Source: a virus
Direction: 5' to 3' (one strand)
Length of the DNA: 25,654 bases
Virus record (IMG/VR): IMGVR_UViG_3300038701_003475
Coordinates: 1-25,654 of that record
Shown here: positions 9,030-15,004 of the stretch, in pieces
Position numbering within the stretch: position 1 is the stretch's first letter
How the letters are laid out: each line of letters opens with the position of its first letter
Position numbers and translations under genes: made by a program
The notes under the pieces: generated by a model
The model's input: only the letters and a program-made list of their open reading frames with translations
What the model was told of the DNA's origin: nothing
The model's database searches: none

Positions 9030-9048
9030 TCGAACCTCCAGTGTTCGA
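9030..9048 (-). promoter_or_regulatory. Inverted repeat enclosing a ribosome-binding site
   Basis: TCGAAC (9030-9035) and GTTCGA (9043-9048) are perfect inverted repeats with a 7-base spacer. On the minus strand the spacer contains the GGAG of the 142-aa gene's ribosome site, and the ATG follows immediately. It could be an operator or a translation-control hairpin. It is short, so chance is not excluded. Confidence 0.45.
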
Positions 9049-9099
9049 GCTATGGGTTAGGGCTGACTTGGCGGTGGTGCGCCTTGTCGGCCCGCGTCA

Positions 9100-9127
9100 T
9101 TTGTGACATTAAGAACCTAAGAACTTA
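9100..9127 (+). promoter_or_regulatory. Tandem TAAGAAC direct repeat in the divergent spacer
   Basis: TAAGAAC occurs at 9110-9116 and again at 9118-9124, with an 8-base period, just upstream of the ribbon-helix-helix gene. A small GTCA/TGAC inverted repeat lies next to it near 9097-9106. RHH repressors often bind short tandem or inverted words in their own promoters, so this is a candidate autoregulatory operator. No clean -35/-10 pair was identified. Confidence 0.4.
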
Positions 9128-9142
9128 CGCGATAGGTTGTCA

Positions 9143-9331
9143 ATGTCAAAAACTCAAAAACCCAATCGAGGTGGCAGGCCGCCCGTTGATAGTGAACCTG
9201 TAACAGTACGCCTGCACGCCGATCAGCTTGCGCTCATTGATCAGTTTCGGCGCGAACAGGATGACCTTCCATCTCGCCCAGAGGCCATCCGACGCCTTGT
9301 GGCGCAGGCCCTTCAGCAACCCCGCGACTAA
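9143..9331 (+). CDS. Ribbon-helix-helix (CopG/Arc-type) DNA-binding protein
   Basis: This protein has 62 aa from the ATG at 9143; an in-frame TTG two codons upstream is less likely because the AGG of GATAGG spaces better to the ATG. A short basic N-terminus (KPNRGGRPP) precedes an RHH pattern: beta strand PVTVRLHADQLALIDQFR, then a second helix RPEAIRRLVAQAL. Dimers of this fold use the paired strand for major-groove DNA contacts. It is the first gene of the plus-strand part of the cassette and divergent from the antirepressor unit, consistent with a local repressor. It could instead be an orphan antitoxin, but no toxin partner is apparent: the next gene is a lipoprotein. Confidence 0.8.
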   Translation: MSKTQKPNRGGRPPVDSEPVTVRLHADQLALIDQFRREQDDLPSRPEAIRRLVAQALQQPRD

Positions 9332-9397
9332 AAATCCCTTGGCACCGTGCGATTCGCGCGGCAAGGTCTGAACCCTTGCAACCAAAGGGGGCTTCCC

Positions 9398-9907
9398 ATG
9401 AAACATATTCTTCTAACAACAGTCGTCATTGCCGGACTGGCGGTCAGCGGGTGTGCATCAAATTTTGGCACCCAGACCGTGAATGACTTCAACCGCTACA
9501 CCCAGCTGGAGCCAGGTGAAACCACGATCTCTGAAATCTACGAGTCGTTCGGCCAGCCCCATCAGGTTGAGCAGATCGTGCAAACGAGCGAGCGGGTGTG
9601 GACGTATTACTCAATCCGGGAACGCACAAATGCCTCCACCTATGTCCCATTTGTTGGATTGGTCACAGGTGGCTCTGACGTTGATGCGACAGCCGCGGCG
9701 TTTTATTTTGACCGGAACGACATTCTTTTGCGCTCTGAACGGGATGAGCGCAGCCGTTACAAGAATATGTGGCTCGCCCTCGGTGACGCGGCCACTCGCT
9801 CCGGCGACGTTGCTGCGGTCGAATCCGAAATGAATCGGCTTGGACTTCCTTTCGACGAGCAGGCCGCCCGGCAACACGCCCAAGCCATCGATATGTTTGC
9901 CGACTAA
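9398..9907 (+). CDS. Lipoprotein with a BamE/SmpA-OmlA-like fold
   Basis: This is a 169-aa secreted lipoprotein. The signal peptide MKHILLTTVVIAGLAVSGC ends in a lipobox with Cys19 as the lipidation site. Residues about 35-75 match the SmpA/OmlA-type pattern: LEPGETTISEIYESFGQP, then a W-x-Y strand (VWTYY). The C-terminal part is helical. The start at 9398 has AAAGGGGG upstream, whereas an upstream in-frame start would break the signal peptide. Its stop overlaps the next ATG (TAATG), so the two lipoproteins are probably made together. Prophage lipoproteins placed among tail genes often alter the host envelope (exclusion of other phages, serum resistance). No specific role can be read from the sequence. 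Base composition is visibly less GC-rich than in the capsid genes. Confidence 0.8.
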   Translation: MKHILLTTVVIAGLAVSGCASNFGTQTVNDFNRYTQLEPGETTISEIYESFGQPHQVEQIVQTSERVWTYYSIRERTNASTYVPFVGLVTGGSDVDATAAAFYFDRNDILLRSERDERSRYKNMWLALGDAATRSGDVAAVESEMNRLGLPFDEQAARQHAQAIDMFAD

Positions 9908-10278
9908 TGCGCTACTTTGTTCTCGCATGTTGCCTTTGTCTTGGCGGCTGCGCCGCTGTGGCAGAAGGCACACTCCAGCCATCCCAGCAAATTCTGCTTA
10001 CCTCAACCCCGTCTGGTGCCATCGTGTGGCAAGGCCCTCGACGGATTTGCGAAACGCCGTGCCGCGTAAGACGTAGCCAACTGCGCCTCATGGAGGGCTA
10101 TGCGTTTGAATTCCCGGACGGGCGTCGGATTGAAGCTCCTGCCGGGTTTGAAGGTAATGGCGCGATCGTTGGCAATATAATCGCTGGCGGCATTGTCGGA
10201 GCAGCCGTCGATGCCGCGTCTGGACGGGCTCTATCGCGGGCCGATCACGTGCACATCGAGCTCGACGATCCGGCCTAA
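9907..10278 (+). CDS. Small lipoprotein, PEGA-like with a Gly-rich hydrophobic end
   Basis: This 123-aa protein begins with a signal peptide (MRYFVLACCLCLGGC) whose lipobox Cys is residue 15. The mature part has a PEGA-like strand pattern (LLTSTPSGAIVWQGPR, then CETPCRV). Near residues 80-105 follows a Gly-zipper-like hydrophobic stretch (GAIVGNIIAGGIVGAAVDA) that could span or insert into a membrane. Similar STPSGA...TPC...GGxxGxxVD layouts occur in chromosomal envelope lipoproteins. It is coupled to the preceding lipoprotein by a 1-base overlap. Its stop overlaps the stop of the convergent 62-aa gene in the sequence CTAA (10275-10278). Confidence 0.75.
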   Translation: MRYFVLACCLCLGGCAAVAEGTLQPSQQILLTSTPSGAIVWQGPRRICETPCRVRRSQLRLMEGYAFEFPDGRRIEAPAGFEGNGAIVGNIIAGGIVGAAVDAASGRALSRADHVHIELDDPA

Positions 10279-10463
10279 CTTTCGCCGCCCAGCGCCCTGG
10301 CGAGGGCGCGGGCGTCTTCCTGCGTCAGGTTCACATCATACCCGCTTTCGTTAAAGCGATAGCTGAGCCGGACAACGTCCGGGCGCGGGCGCGTGACGGT
10401 CAGCTCTTCGGTATTCTTGGGGTAGCGCACAAACCGACCCTCGGTCTTTTCAAAGGTTTTCAT
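10275..10463 (-). CDS. Hypothetical 62-aa protein
   Basis: I do not recognise a family. The protein has a basic N-terminus, a strand pair (PDVVRLSYRFNESGYDVNLT) and an amphipathic C-terminal helix (EDARALARALG). I chose the ATG at 10463 because GGAG lies 6 bases upstream; the ATG at 10466 would be too close. The gene is head-to-head with the zinc-ribbon gene and their start codons overlap. It is the only minus-strand gene between two plus-strand genes, so it may ride on read-through from the tail operon. Confidence 0.6.
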   Translation of the reverse strand: MKTFEKTEGRFVRYPKNTEELTVTRPRPDVVRLSYRFNESGYDVNLTQEDARALARALGGES

Positions 10464-10464
10464 C

Positions 10465-10758
10465 ATGGTCTCCATCACAGATATCCTGAATGTGTTGAAC
10501 AACTGGAAGCCCTGGCAACGGATGCGCGAGGCTCCTGAACGGATTGATCGCCTTGAGGCAGAGATTGCAGCCCTCAAGCGCGCGGTGACGGCACTTCCCG
10601 ATGACCCAAGGCCGATGTGTGGCAAGTGCGGGCGCGGTCGCATGGCCTTTGAAAACGAGCGCGCTGACCCGACCTTTGGCGTCATGGGCGGCAAGCAGGT
10701 GACCCGCAAATGCGAAACCTGCGGCCATGTGACAACGGCGCAGGAAATGCCCCGCTAA
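10465..10758 (+). CDS. Small coiled-coil / zinc-ribbon protein
   Basis: This 97-aa protein has a helical N-terminal half with a heptad-like segment (RIDRLEAEIAALKRAV, residues about 27-42). The C-terminal half holds two CxxC knuckles (CGKC near residue 52 and CETC near residue 83), typical of a zinc ribbon. The 30-residue spacing fits a single zinc-binding module. It could bind nucleic acid or a protein partner; the function is not known. The ATG at 10465 lies inside the overlapping start region of the divergent 62-aa gene, with AAAGG upstream. The stop overlaps the frameshifted chaperone stop in CTAA (10755-10758). It looks like an independently transcribed cassette gene inside the tail operon. 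Confidence 0.72.
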   Translation: MVSITDILNVLNNWKPWQRMREAPERIDRLEAEIAALKRAVTALPDDPRPMCGKCGRGRMAFENERADPTFGVMGGKQVTRKCETCGHVTTAQEMPR

Positions 10759-11620
10759 CCCTCCCCCTCTCGCATCCGGTCGCGCCGTTCTGCAATTCCG
10801 GTCATCACGCCCACCTCAGCGGCTTCCAGCAGCTGCAGGGCTTCGGTGTGGTGTCGGGTTTCGATGCGGCGCAGGGCTTCGCCGGTGTCGATGCCTTCCA
10901 CCCCGTCAAAGCCGCGGCGCAGGATTGCGCCACCGCGCACCAGATCCAGCACTCGCGCGCCCAGCAGGGTGTGCGGGGCGTGCTGGATCTGGGGGCAGAG
11001 ATGGGGCGGCGGCTGGGTCCGGTCATCCTCCAGCGTATAGACCCGCCCGCCTTTGGCGCAGGCGGCCCCTTCGGTGATGCAGTCCCGACAGTTTTGCGCG
11101 CCCCCTGCGAACAGGTAGTGGCAAAGGGCGCTTAGCCGTTTCCCTCATGACGCAGGGCCGCTGTTTGGGCATCCATCCATCGCTCGACCACGGCAGCGAT
11201 GCGCGGTTCGCGCAGGGCCGCCTCCACCGCCGTTTCGGTGGGCTCCACCGCTTCGCCGGTTTCGGCATCGCCAAAATGCTCCCAGCCCACGATCAGCGCC
11301 TTGACATGGGCGGTGATGGCCAGCGCCTGAATCACCCCGGATACGGACGACTGGATATCCAGCCGCCCCACCAGCGCGTCTGCGCCCCACGCCTTCAGCG
11401 CCGCCTGAAGGCGTTCGCGATAGGCCTCTTCGCTTTCACCCTCATCCCGGCCCGGTACCTGCTGACGGGCCACGACCCAGGCGGCGCGTTCGGTCGCCGT
11501 GGTGGGACAGTCCAGCAGCATCGCCGGGACCACGCGATCCTTGCCCTTGCCCGTGGCAAAGGCCGGAAATTCCAGACGGACCGGCTCACGCGGGCCCGCC
11601 TTCATATCAAGCCCGATCAT
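10755..11620 (-). CDS. Tail assembly chaperone GT fusion, made by -1 frameshift
   Basis: The frame 11138-10755 has no ATG, GTG or TTG start until 10952, yet it reads as a proper protein and lies exactly in the -1 frame entered at the slippery heptamer GGGAAAC (11138-11144). Slipping there joins 161 residues of chaperone G to 127 more, giving a 288-aa fusion. This is the lambda gpG/gpGT arrangement: both forms help the tape measure recruit tail tube subunits. The extension starts RLSALCHYLF and carries a Cys cluster (C-x10-C-x2-C-x6-C) that could bind a metal. It ends in a helical MTGIAERRDRM region. The stop overlaps the convergent zinc-ribbon gene's stop. The frame relation is seen directly; frameshifting efficiency is inferred. 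Confidence 0.8.
11132..11620 (-). CDS. Tail assembly chaperone G (unshifted form)
   Basis: This 162-aa protein lies between the tail tube and tape-measure genes, the fixed position of the tail chaperone in lambda-like phages. It has an N-terminal beta part (VRLEFPAFATGKGKDRVVPA), then helices (ESEEAYRERLQAALKAWG) and an acidic C-terminal third ending HEGNG. The start overlaps the stop of the tail tube gene as ATGA, indicating coupling. The last three codons and stop (GGA AAC GGC TAA) contain the slippery site for the GT product. The family is not identified by domain; position and the frameshift signal support the call strongly. Confidence 0.82.
   Translation of the reverse strand: MIGLDMKAGPREPVRLEFPAFATGKGKDRVVPAMLLDCPTTATERAAWVVARQQVPGRDEGESEEAYRERLQAALKAWGADALVGRLDIQSSVSGVIQALAITAHVKALIVGWEHFGDAETGEAVEPTETAVEAALREPRIAAVVERWMDAQTAALRHEGNG
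11138..11144 (-). other. Programmed -1 frameshift site GGGAAAC
   Basis: On the minus strand the heptamer reads G GGA AAC in the chaperone frame, an X XXY YYZ slippery sequence like the lambda G/GT site G GGA AAG. It lies one sense codon before the zero-frame TAA. The -1 frame after it stays open for 127 codons. Confidence 0.85.
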
Positions 11621-12591
11621 GCGGCGGCCGGATAGGTGGCGACCGTGTTGATCAGGGTTGCGGTGACCATGGGCGCACCCGACGTCTGCTCAGCGCGGAT
11701 GGTGTAGGACTCGCTGCGCAGGCCTTCGCCGGAGATCGGTCGCTCGGTCGGCGTGAAACGACAGGCCGGCAGGGTGAAGACCAGGCTGGCCGATGCGCCC
11801 AGGCTGTACTCAATCTCGATATCGTCGGCGGTCTTTGCCCGCGCGATCTCATAGAAGACATTGTCCTTGATGCGCAGGGAGGCGTTCTCAATCCCGGCGC
11901 TTGCGCCCACCTGGGGGGTGAATTCCTTCGCCGTGCGGTCAGCGCGCCCGGCGGGGCGGAAAGCTTCCAGCGTGCGGCGGTAGTAGAAATCCCCGCCCAC
12001 AAGATTGGCCAGCACCGTGCCGTTATAGCGCACCACCGCGCCTGCCCCGGCGGGCATGAAGGCGCGGGACAGGCCGGTCAGCGGCGTACCGGTGGGGTCG
12101 GAGGCCAGGTTATCAATGTCCGACGCCATCCCGTTAAAGGTGACGATGCGCCGCCCTGTCTCCTGCGCCACACCGATCTGCATGGAGTCCGGGGTCCAGG
12201 TATGGGCGCGCCGCCACTTCGTTCCTTCCGCCCAGACGACGCTGGCCCCCAGCGGCTCGCGCTGGCCGGAGGTGAAGACATGGGTGTAGGGATCTGCACC
12301 GGTTGGCGTGGCCGCATTAAACAGCTGGGGCAGGAAGAGGCCGAGCTGGGAGAAACACAGCGGCACGGAAAGGTTCAGAGACGCCTCGACCAGCCCCTCC
12401 GCCGGTTCCTGGGCATCCAGCACATTGTTCAGATCTCGCCCGATCAGCGGATCCTCCACCAGCTCATCTGAGCGGCGCGGCGTTAAAGGCGTAAAATAGT
12501 CGAAAGGTTGGTGATTGCCGGACGCGGCAGTACCCGCGACGGCCTGGGGCAGAATGAACGCCTTGGCCTGACGGCCAACAAGGTGAGGCAT
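11617..12591 (-). CDS. Major tail tube protein (gpV position)
   Basis: This 324-aa protein would polymerise as the tail tube around the tape measure. The N-terminal region (MPHLVGRQAKAFILPQAV) and beta-rich body, with recurrent strand patterns such as GADPYTHVFTSG and EGTKWRRAHTWTPDSMQIG, match tail tube proteins of alphaproteobacterial siphophages that I know by pattern. It is longer than lambda gpV (246 aa). AAGGA lies 8 bases before the ATG at 12591, next to a 12-base perfect palindrome (CCTTCATGAAGG, 12601-12612) that may affect translation of this abundant protein. The downstream chaperone start overlaps its stop. Confidence 0.82.
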   Translation of the reverse strand: MPHLVGRQAKAFILPQAVAGTAASGNHQPFDYFTPLTPRRSDELVEDPLIGRDLNNVLDAQEPAEGLVEASLNLSVPLCFSQLGLFLPQLFNAATPTGADPYTHVFTSGQREPLGASVVWAEGTKWRRAHTWTPDSMQIGVAQETGRRIVTFNGMASDIDNLASDPTGTPLTGLSRAFMPAGAGAVVRYNGTVLANLVGGDFYYRRTLEAFRPAGRADRTAKEFTPQVGASAGIENASLRIKDNVFYEIARAKTADDIEIEYSLGASASLVFTLPACRFTPTERPISGEGLRSESYTIRAEQTSGAPMVTATLINTVATYPAAA

Positions 12592-12600
12592 GGGACTAAT

Positions 12601-12612
12601 CCTTCATGAAGG
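12601..12612. promoter_or_regulatory. 12-base palindrome at the tail tube ribosome site
   Basis: CCTTCATGAAGG is a perfect palindrome that includes the AAGG of the tail tube gene's ribosome site. As RNA only a very short-loop stem could form, so a dimeric protein-binding site or chance are both possible. Confidence 0.35.
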
Positions 12613-12680
12613 GGCGCGCACGGCGCGAGAGGTTAGAGGCCCGGACGCCGCGCGCGGGCTGAAAGGCGGAGGGCCGGGCG

Positions 12681-12947
12681 TTAGCTCAGGCCGGAGATAG
12701 CGAGCTGTTTGTCGTCGGGATCGGCCCAGTGCTGGCCTTGCTTCAGACCCAGATCCTTCAGCTTGCGCCGGGACACCGGAACCACCGCGCCCTTTGGGCC
12801 CAGGGCCGACTCTTCAAGCAGGAAGACGCTAATCACACCGGAGGGTTTCACCGCCTTTGCCGCCTTGGCAGGCGCAGACGCCTTGGCCTCAGCCTTGGGC
12901 TTGTCGTCACCGGAAGTCGCCGCGTCGTTCTTTTTCACATCAGTCAT
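12681..12947 (-). CDS. Hypothetical 88-aa protein between gpU and gpV genes
   Basis: I do not recognise a family. The first 35 residues are a low-complexity Ala/Lys linker (KPKAEAKASAPAKAAKAVKP). The C-terminal 50 residues look folded: VISVFLLEESALGPKGAVVP, then SRRKLKDLGLKQGQHW. This looks like a disordered arm on a small beta domain. It lies in the operon between the tail terminator and tail tube genes, 18 bases after the former, with GGAAGGAAAA-type purine-rich bases upstream. A tail accessory role is inferred from position only. Confidence 0.65.
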   Translation of the reverse strand: MTDVKKNDAATSGDDKPKAEAKASAPAKAAKAVKPSGVISVFLLEESALGPKGAVVPVSRRKLKDLGLKQGQHWADPDDKQLAISGLS

Positions 12948-12965
12948 ATTATTTTCCTTCCTTTT

Positions 12966-13430
12966 TCACCCCAACCGGGTGAGCGATTCAAACTCGACCG
13001 AGATCTCGATATCGAGCAGGGTTTCCGGCGCGAAGCCGTCTTGCTTGCTGGTGTCGGTTTCAAGGCCCGTGACTCGGGCAAAGCTGACGACACCGCCCAG
13101 CGTCCAGTCATCATCGATCGCCCCGCTGATCGCCGTGGCCATGGCGTCTAGAAGCGCCTCGCGCGTGGCGTCATCCTTACCCACGCCGTTGAGGCCAATT
13201 CCGAAGCGGGCGGCCACAAAAAAGGGCGGCGGGGTTGCCAGCTGTTCAGTGTCCGGCGCACGCCCCAGCGGCATCAGCGTGGCGAGAAAACGGTTCTCAT
13301 CATTATCCGGGTCCGGATTGGCCAAGCGCGGATCCTGAAGCGCGAGCGCAGGCGCGCCGTCGACCCCAGCCAGCGCGGTGGACAGCACGGCATGGAGCGC
13401 GTCGCGGACTTGAGCATAGGTTGATGTCAT
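12966..13430 (-). CDS. Tail terminator / completion protein (gpU-like)
   Basis: This 154-aa protein sits at the gpU position. The N-terminal helix (YAQVRDALHAVLSTALAGVDG) is followed by a beta-alpha body, with FFVAARFGIGLNG and then REALLDAMATAISGAI. It ends in a DIEISVEFESL strand, a layout typical of the gpU/tail-terminator group that caps the tail at its head end. The GGAGG ribosome site lies about 11 bases before the ATG at 13430, inside the end of the preceding small ORF, which stops 2 bases upstream. Assignment rests on gene order plus secondary-structure pattern. Confidence 0.68.
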   Translation of the reverse strand: MTSTYAQVRDALHAVLSTALAGVDGAPALALQDPRLANPDPDNDENRFLATLMPLGRAPDTEQLATPPPFFVAARFGIGLNGVGKDDATREALLDAMATAISGAIDDDWTLGGVVSFARVTGLETDTSKQDGFAPETLLDIEISVEFESLTRLG

Positions 13431-13432
13431 TC

Positions 13433-13657
13433 TTAATTATCCTCCCGCGCGTCCGCTTGGTCGGTCCTCGTTGCGCCGGGGCAAGCCCGGCTCACTGCGG
13501 GCGGCTGTTCGCCTTGCGGCGCTACGCGCCGGGTGGGGGCCTGCCCCTGCGACGGCAGGGGGTTGCCTTGCGAGCGCTCTTGCGCTCGGGGTGGGATGCT
13601 GTCCAGTTGGCGGCGCTGATGGTCCATGAGGATCATGGCGGCGGGCGAATAGATCAT
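13433..13657 (-). CDS. Possible 74-aa protein whose 3' half is hairpin-repeat sequence
   Basis: The ATG at 13657 has GGAGGGA 9 bases upstream, follows the DUF6441-like gene's stop by 2 bases, and the frame ends 2 bases before the gpU-like start. Tight packing and a strong ribosome site argue for a real gene. Only the first 20 or so residues (MIYSPAAMILMDHQRRQLDS) look like ordinary protein; the rest is the translation of repeats R2 and R3 and is Pro/Gln/Arg-rich. It may be a small conserved ORF whose end was overwritten by repeat insertion, or a chance frame. Confidence 0.45.
   Translation of the reverse strand: MIYSPAAMILMDHQRRQLDSIPPRAQERSQGNPLPSQGQAPTRRVAPQGEQPPAVSRACPGATRTDQADAREDN
13461..13536 (+). 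repeat. Composite hairpin repeat copy R2
   Basis: In plus orientation: TCGGTCCTCG; then hairpin GCCGGG (13475-13480), loop GCAAG and CCCGGC (13486-13491). The conserved arm CTGCGGGCGG...TTCGCCTTGCGG follows, then hairpin GGCGC (13518-13522), loop TAC and GCGCC (13526-13530), and GGGTGG. It lies within the 3' half of the 74-aa ORF. Confidence 0.85.
13541..13594 (+). repeat. Partial composite hairpin repeat copy R3
   Basis: Hairpin CCCCTGC (13544-13550), loop GACG and GCAGGGG (13555-13561) leads into TTGCCTTGCGA, the 3' end of the arm. A terminal hairpin follows, GAGCGC (13572-13577), loop TCTT and GCGCTC (13582-13587), then GGGGTGGG. The inner part of the arm is missing, so this is a degenerate or truncated copy next to R2. 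Confidence 0.7.
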
Positions 13658-13659
13658 GG

Positions 13660-14358
13660 TCAGGTCCCTCCAAACCGGCGGCGGGTGATGTCGTCGAAGG
13701 CGGCGGAGAAGCGGGCCAGACCCTCACGGCCAATGGCCTCAGCCACGCTTTGAGGATCGATGCGTTTCTTCAGCCGCACCTGAGGCACCAGCACAAACAT
13801 GACGACACCGTCTTCAAAGTCGCCGCGCTTCAACGCAGCCGGCGACGCCTGTGCAAAGCCACCGCGCTTGCCGCGCCGCTTGCGAACCTTATCCGCGACC
13901 AGCAGAGCCAGCTTGCGACCGGGGATCTGGATATAACGCAGGCGACCGAAGCGTCGCTCGGCTTCGGTAATCGCATGTTTGCGGGCGCGCCTTAACCGCC
14001 CCGATGACCCAAATGATCGCCCCGCCTGGGGTGCGTTTTCGGTTGGGATCGCCAGCCAGAAACCAGAGTCAGATTGAATGGTTGCGCCCTCAGAAAAGGC
14101 GCGCACGATGTGGGGCGCGTTCGACCACCAGGTAATGGCCGGGTTGAGGCTGGCCCCACGCCTGGGATAGACCCGCGACCGCCAGGCGTTGGCGACCTTG
14201 GGACCCAGTGCCGCGCGGGTATCATCGCGCAGCTCTTTCTTGCCCCACTCAGACACCGCATCCGCAGCCGCCATGGCCGCCTCAGCCAGATCCTCCAGTG
14301 TCGCGTCGAGATCAGCTTTCAGCGACTCGTCGACTTTAACGTCGAGCTTTATGGGCAT
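13660..14358 (-). CDS. DUF6441-like tail protein (gpZ position)
   Basis: This 232-aa protein occupies the place of lambda gpZ, between the gpFII-like and gpU-like genes. I recognise the DUF6441 pattern. It has an N-terminal helix with SEWGKKELRDDTRAALGPKV, then LANAWR-like VANAWRSRVYP, a short strand region NPAITWWSNAPHIVRAFSEG, and WLAIPTENAP. A basic arm RKRRGKRGG follows, then FVLVPQVRLKKRIDP and a C-terminal helix ending FDDITRRRFGG. Proteins of this kind are minor tail components, thought to help tail completion or head attachment. The ribosome site is weak (GGGG about 11 bases upstream) and the repeat R4 lies just before it. Confidence 0.75.
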   Translation of the reverse strand: MPIKLDVKVDESLKADLDATLEDLAEAAMAAADAVSEWGKKELRDDTRAALGPKVANAWRSRVYPRRGASLNPAITWWSNAPHIVRAFSEGATIQSDSGFWLAIPTENAPQAGRSFGSSGRLRRARKHAITEAERRFGRLRYIQIPGRKLALLVADKVRKRRGKRGGFAQASPAALKRGDFEDGVVMFVLVPQVRLKKRIDPQSVAEAIGREGLARFSAAFDDITRRRFGGT

Positions 14359-14387
14359 GAGTTCAGAGCCCCGTTGTCAGGATCAGG

Positions 14388-14494
14388 CACCCGGCCCGCA
14401 TCGCGGGCCGCAAGGGCGACCGCCCGCCCGCAGCGAAACGAGCAAGCGCAGCGCGCCGAGTGAAAGCGAGGATACGCGCCACGGAGGTGGCGCA
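14388..14494 (-). repeat. Composite hairpin repeat copy R4 (inverted)
   Basis: Read on the minus strand: hairpin GCGCCAC/GTGGCGC (14476-14482 with 14487-14493, loop CTCC); a spacer; the arm TCGCTGCGGGCGGGCGG...CGCCCTTGCGG (14410-14437). Then hairpin GGCCCGC/GCGGGCC (14393-14399 with 14403-14409) and GGGTG. It fills most of the gap between the gpFII-like and DUF6441-like genes. Confidence 0.85.
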
Positions 14495-14532
14495 TCGCGG
14501 AGCGGGCGAAGACCGCGAGCGCATATTTACCC

Positions 14533-14880
14533 CTACCCCCCAAAATCAAACCGATACTCCCCCACGCTATCGGGGCCGGTGGGGGCCTGGGCGATGGTCA
14601 GGACTGCGCCGGAGGTGCGGGTGAAGGTGCCGCCCTTGACCGGCTTGATCAGAGCGCCCGACGAGTCCTTGAAGCCTGACCGGAAGGCCCGCCCGGTGCG
14701 GCGGGGAGCCACCATGCGGCCATACTCGCCGCCGTCCAGTTGCTCGACACTGTCATCGAGGACAACCGGGACCGCCAGAGCAACCGGTGTCCCGCCCGGC
14801 CCGGCATAATCCATGGGCTCCCCCATAGCGTCTCCGAAGGCGGCGGAGAAAGCGGTTTCAAAACTGGCGTCGAAAGTCAT
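14533..14880 (-). CDS. Head-tail joining protein, gpFII-like
   Basis: This 115-aa protein is close to the length of lambda gpFII (117 aa) and lies after the capsid gene. It starts MTFDASFETAFSAAFGDAMG, a pattern typical of the phage attachment/head-tail joining family, and has a beta-rich body with GEYGRMVAPRRTGRAF and ending GEYRFDFGG. I place the start at 14880 because AAAAGGAGG lies directly upstream at good spacing; an in-frame start 11 codons earlier would precede that ribosome site. In lambda FII joins the finished head to the tail. No gpFI-like gene is present between it and the capsid gene; that space holds repeats R5 and R6. Confidence 0.78.
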   Translation of the reverse strand: MTFDASFETAFSAAFGDAMGEPMDYAGPGGTPVALAVPVVLDDSVEQLDGGEYGRMVAPRRTGRAFRSGFKDSSGALIKPVKGGTFTRTSGAVLTIAQAPTGPDSVGEYRFDFGG

Positions 14881-14906
14881 GTTCCTATCCTCCTTTTGCC
14901 TGTCCT

Positions 14907-14984
14907 CCCCCACCTCCGTGGGGTCGGTCCTCGCTCACGCTGCGGGCGGGCGGTCGCCCTTGCGAGCCCGATGGGCTCGGGGTG
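14907..14984 (+). repeat. Composite hairpin repeat copy R5
   Basis: In plus orientation: hairpin CCCCAC/GTGGGG (14908-14913 with 14918-14923, loop CTCC); TCGGTCCTCGC; the arm GCTGCGGGCGGGCGG...CGCCCTTGCG (14939-14963). Then hairpin GAGCCC (14964-14969), loop GAT and GGGCTC (14973-14978), and GGGGTG. It faces R6 head-on across 20 bases. Confidence 0.87.
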
Positions 14985-15004
14985 CCAGATCCTGAAAGGT
15001 CGAG

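Noticed and set aside
10755-10952. Separate 65-aa gene starting at GTG 10952
   Set aside because: The frame is open far upstream to the slippery site and there is no good ribosome site; it is better explained as the end of the GT fusion.
14349-14549. 66-aa minus-strand frame running through repeat R4
   Set aside because: It is a translation of the hairpin repeat overlapping the ends of two real genes, with no ribosome site.
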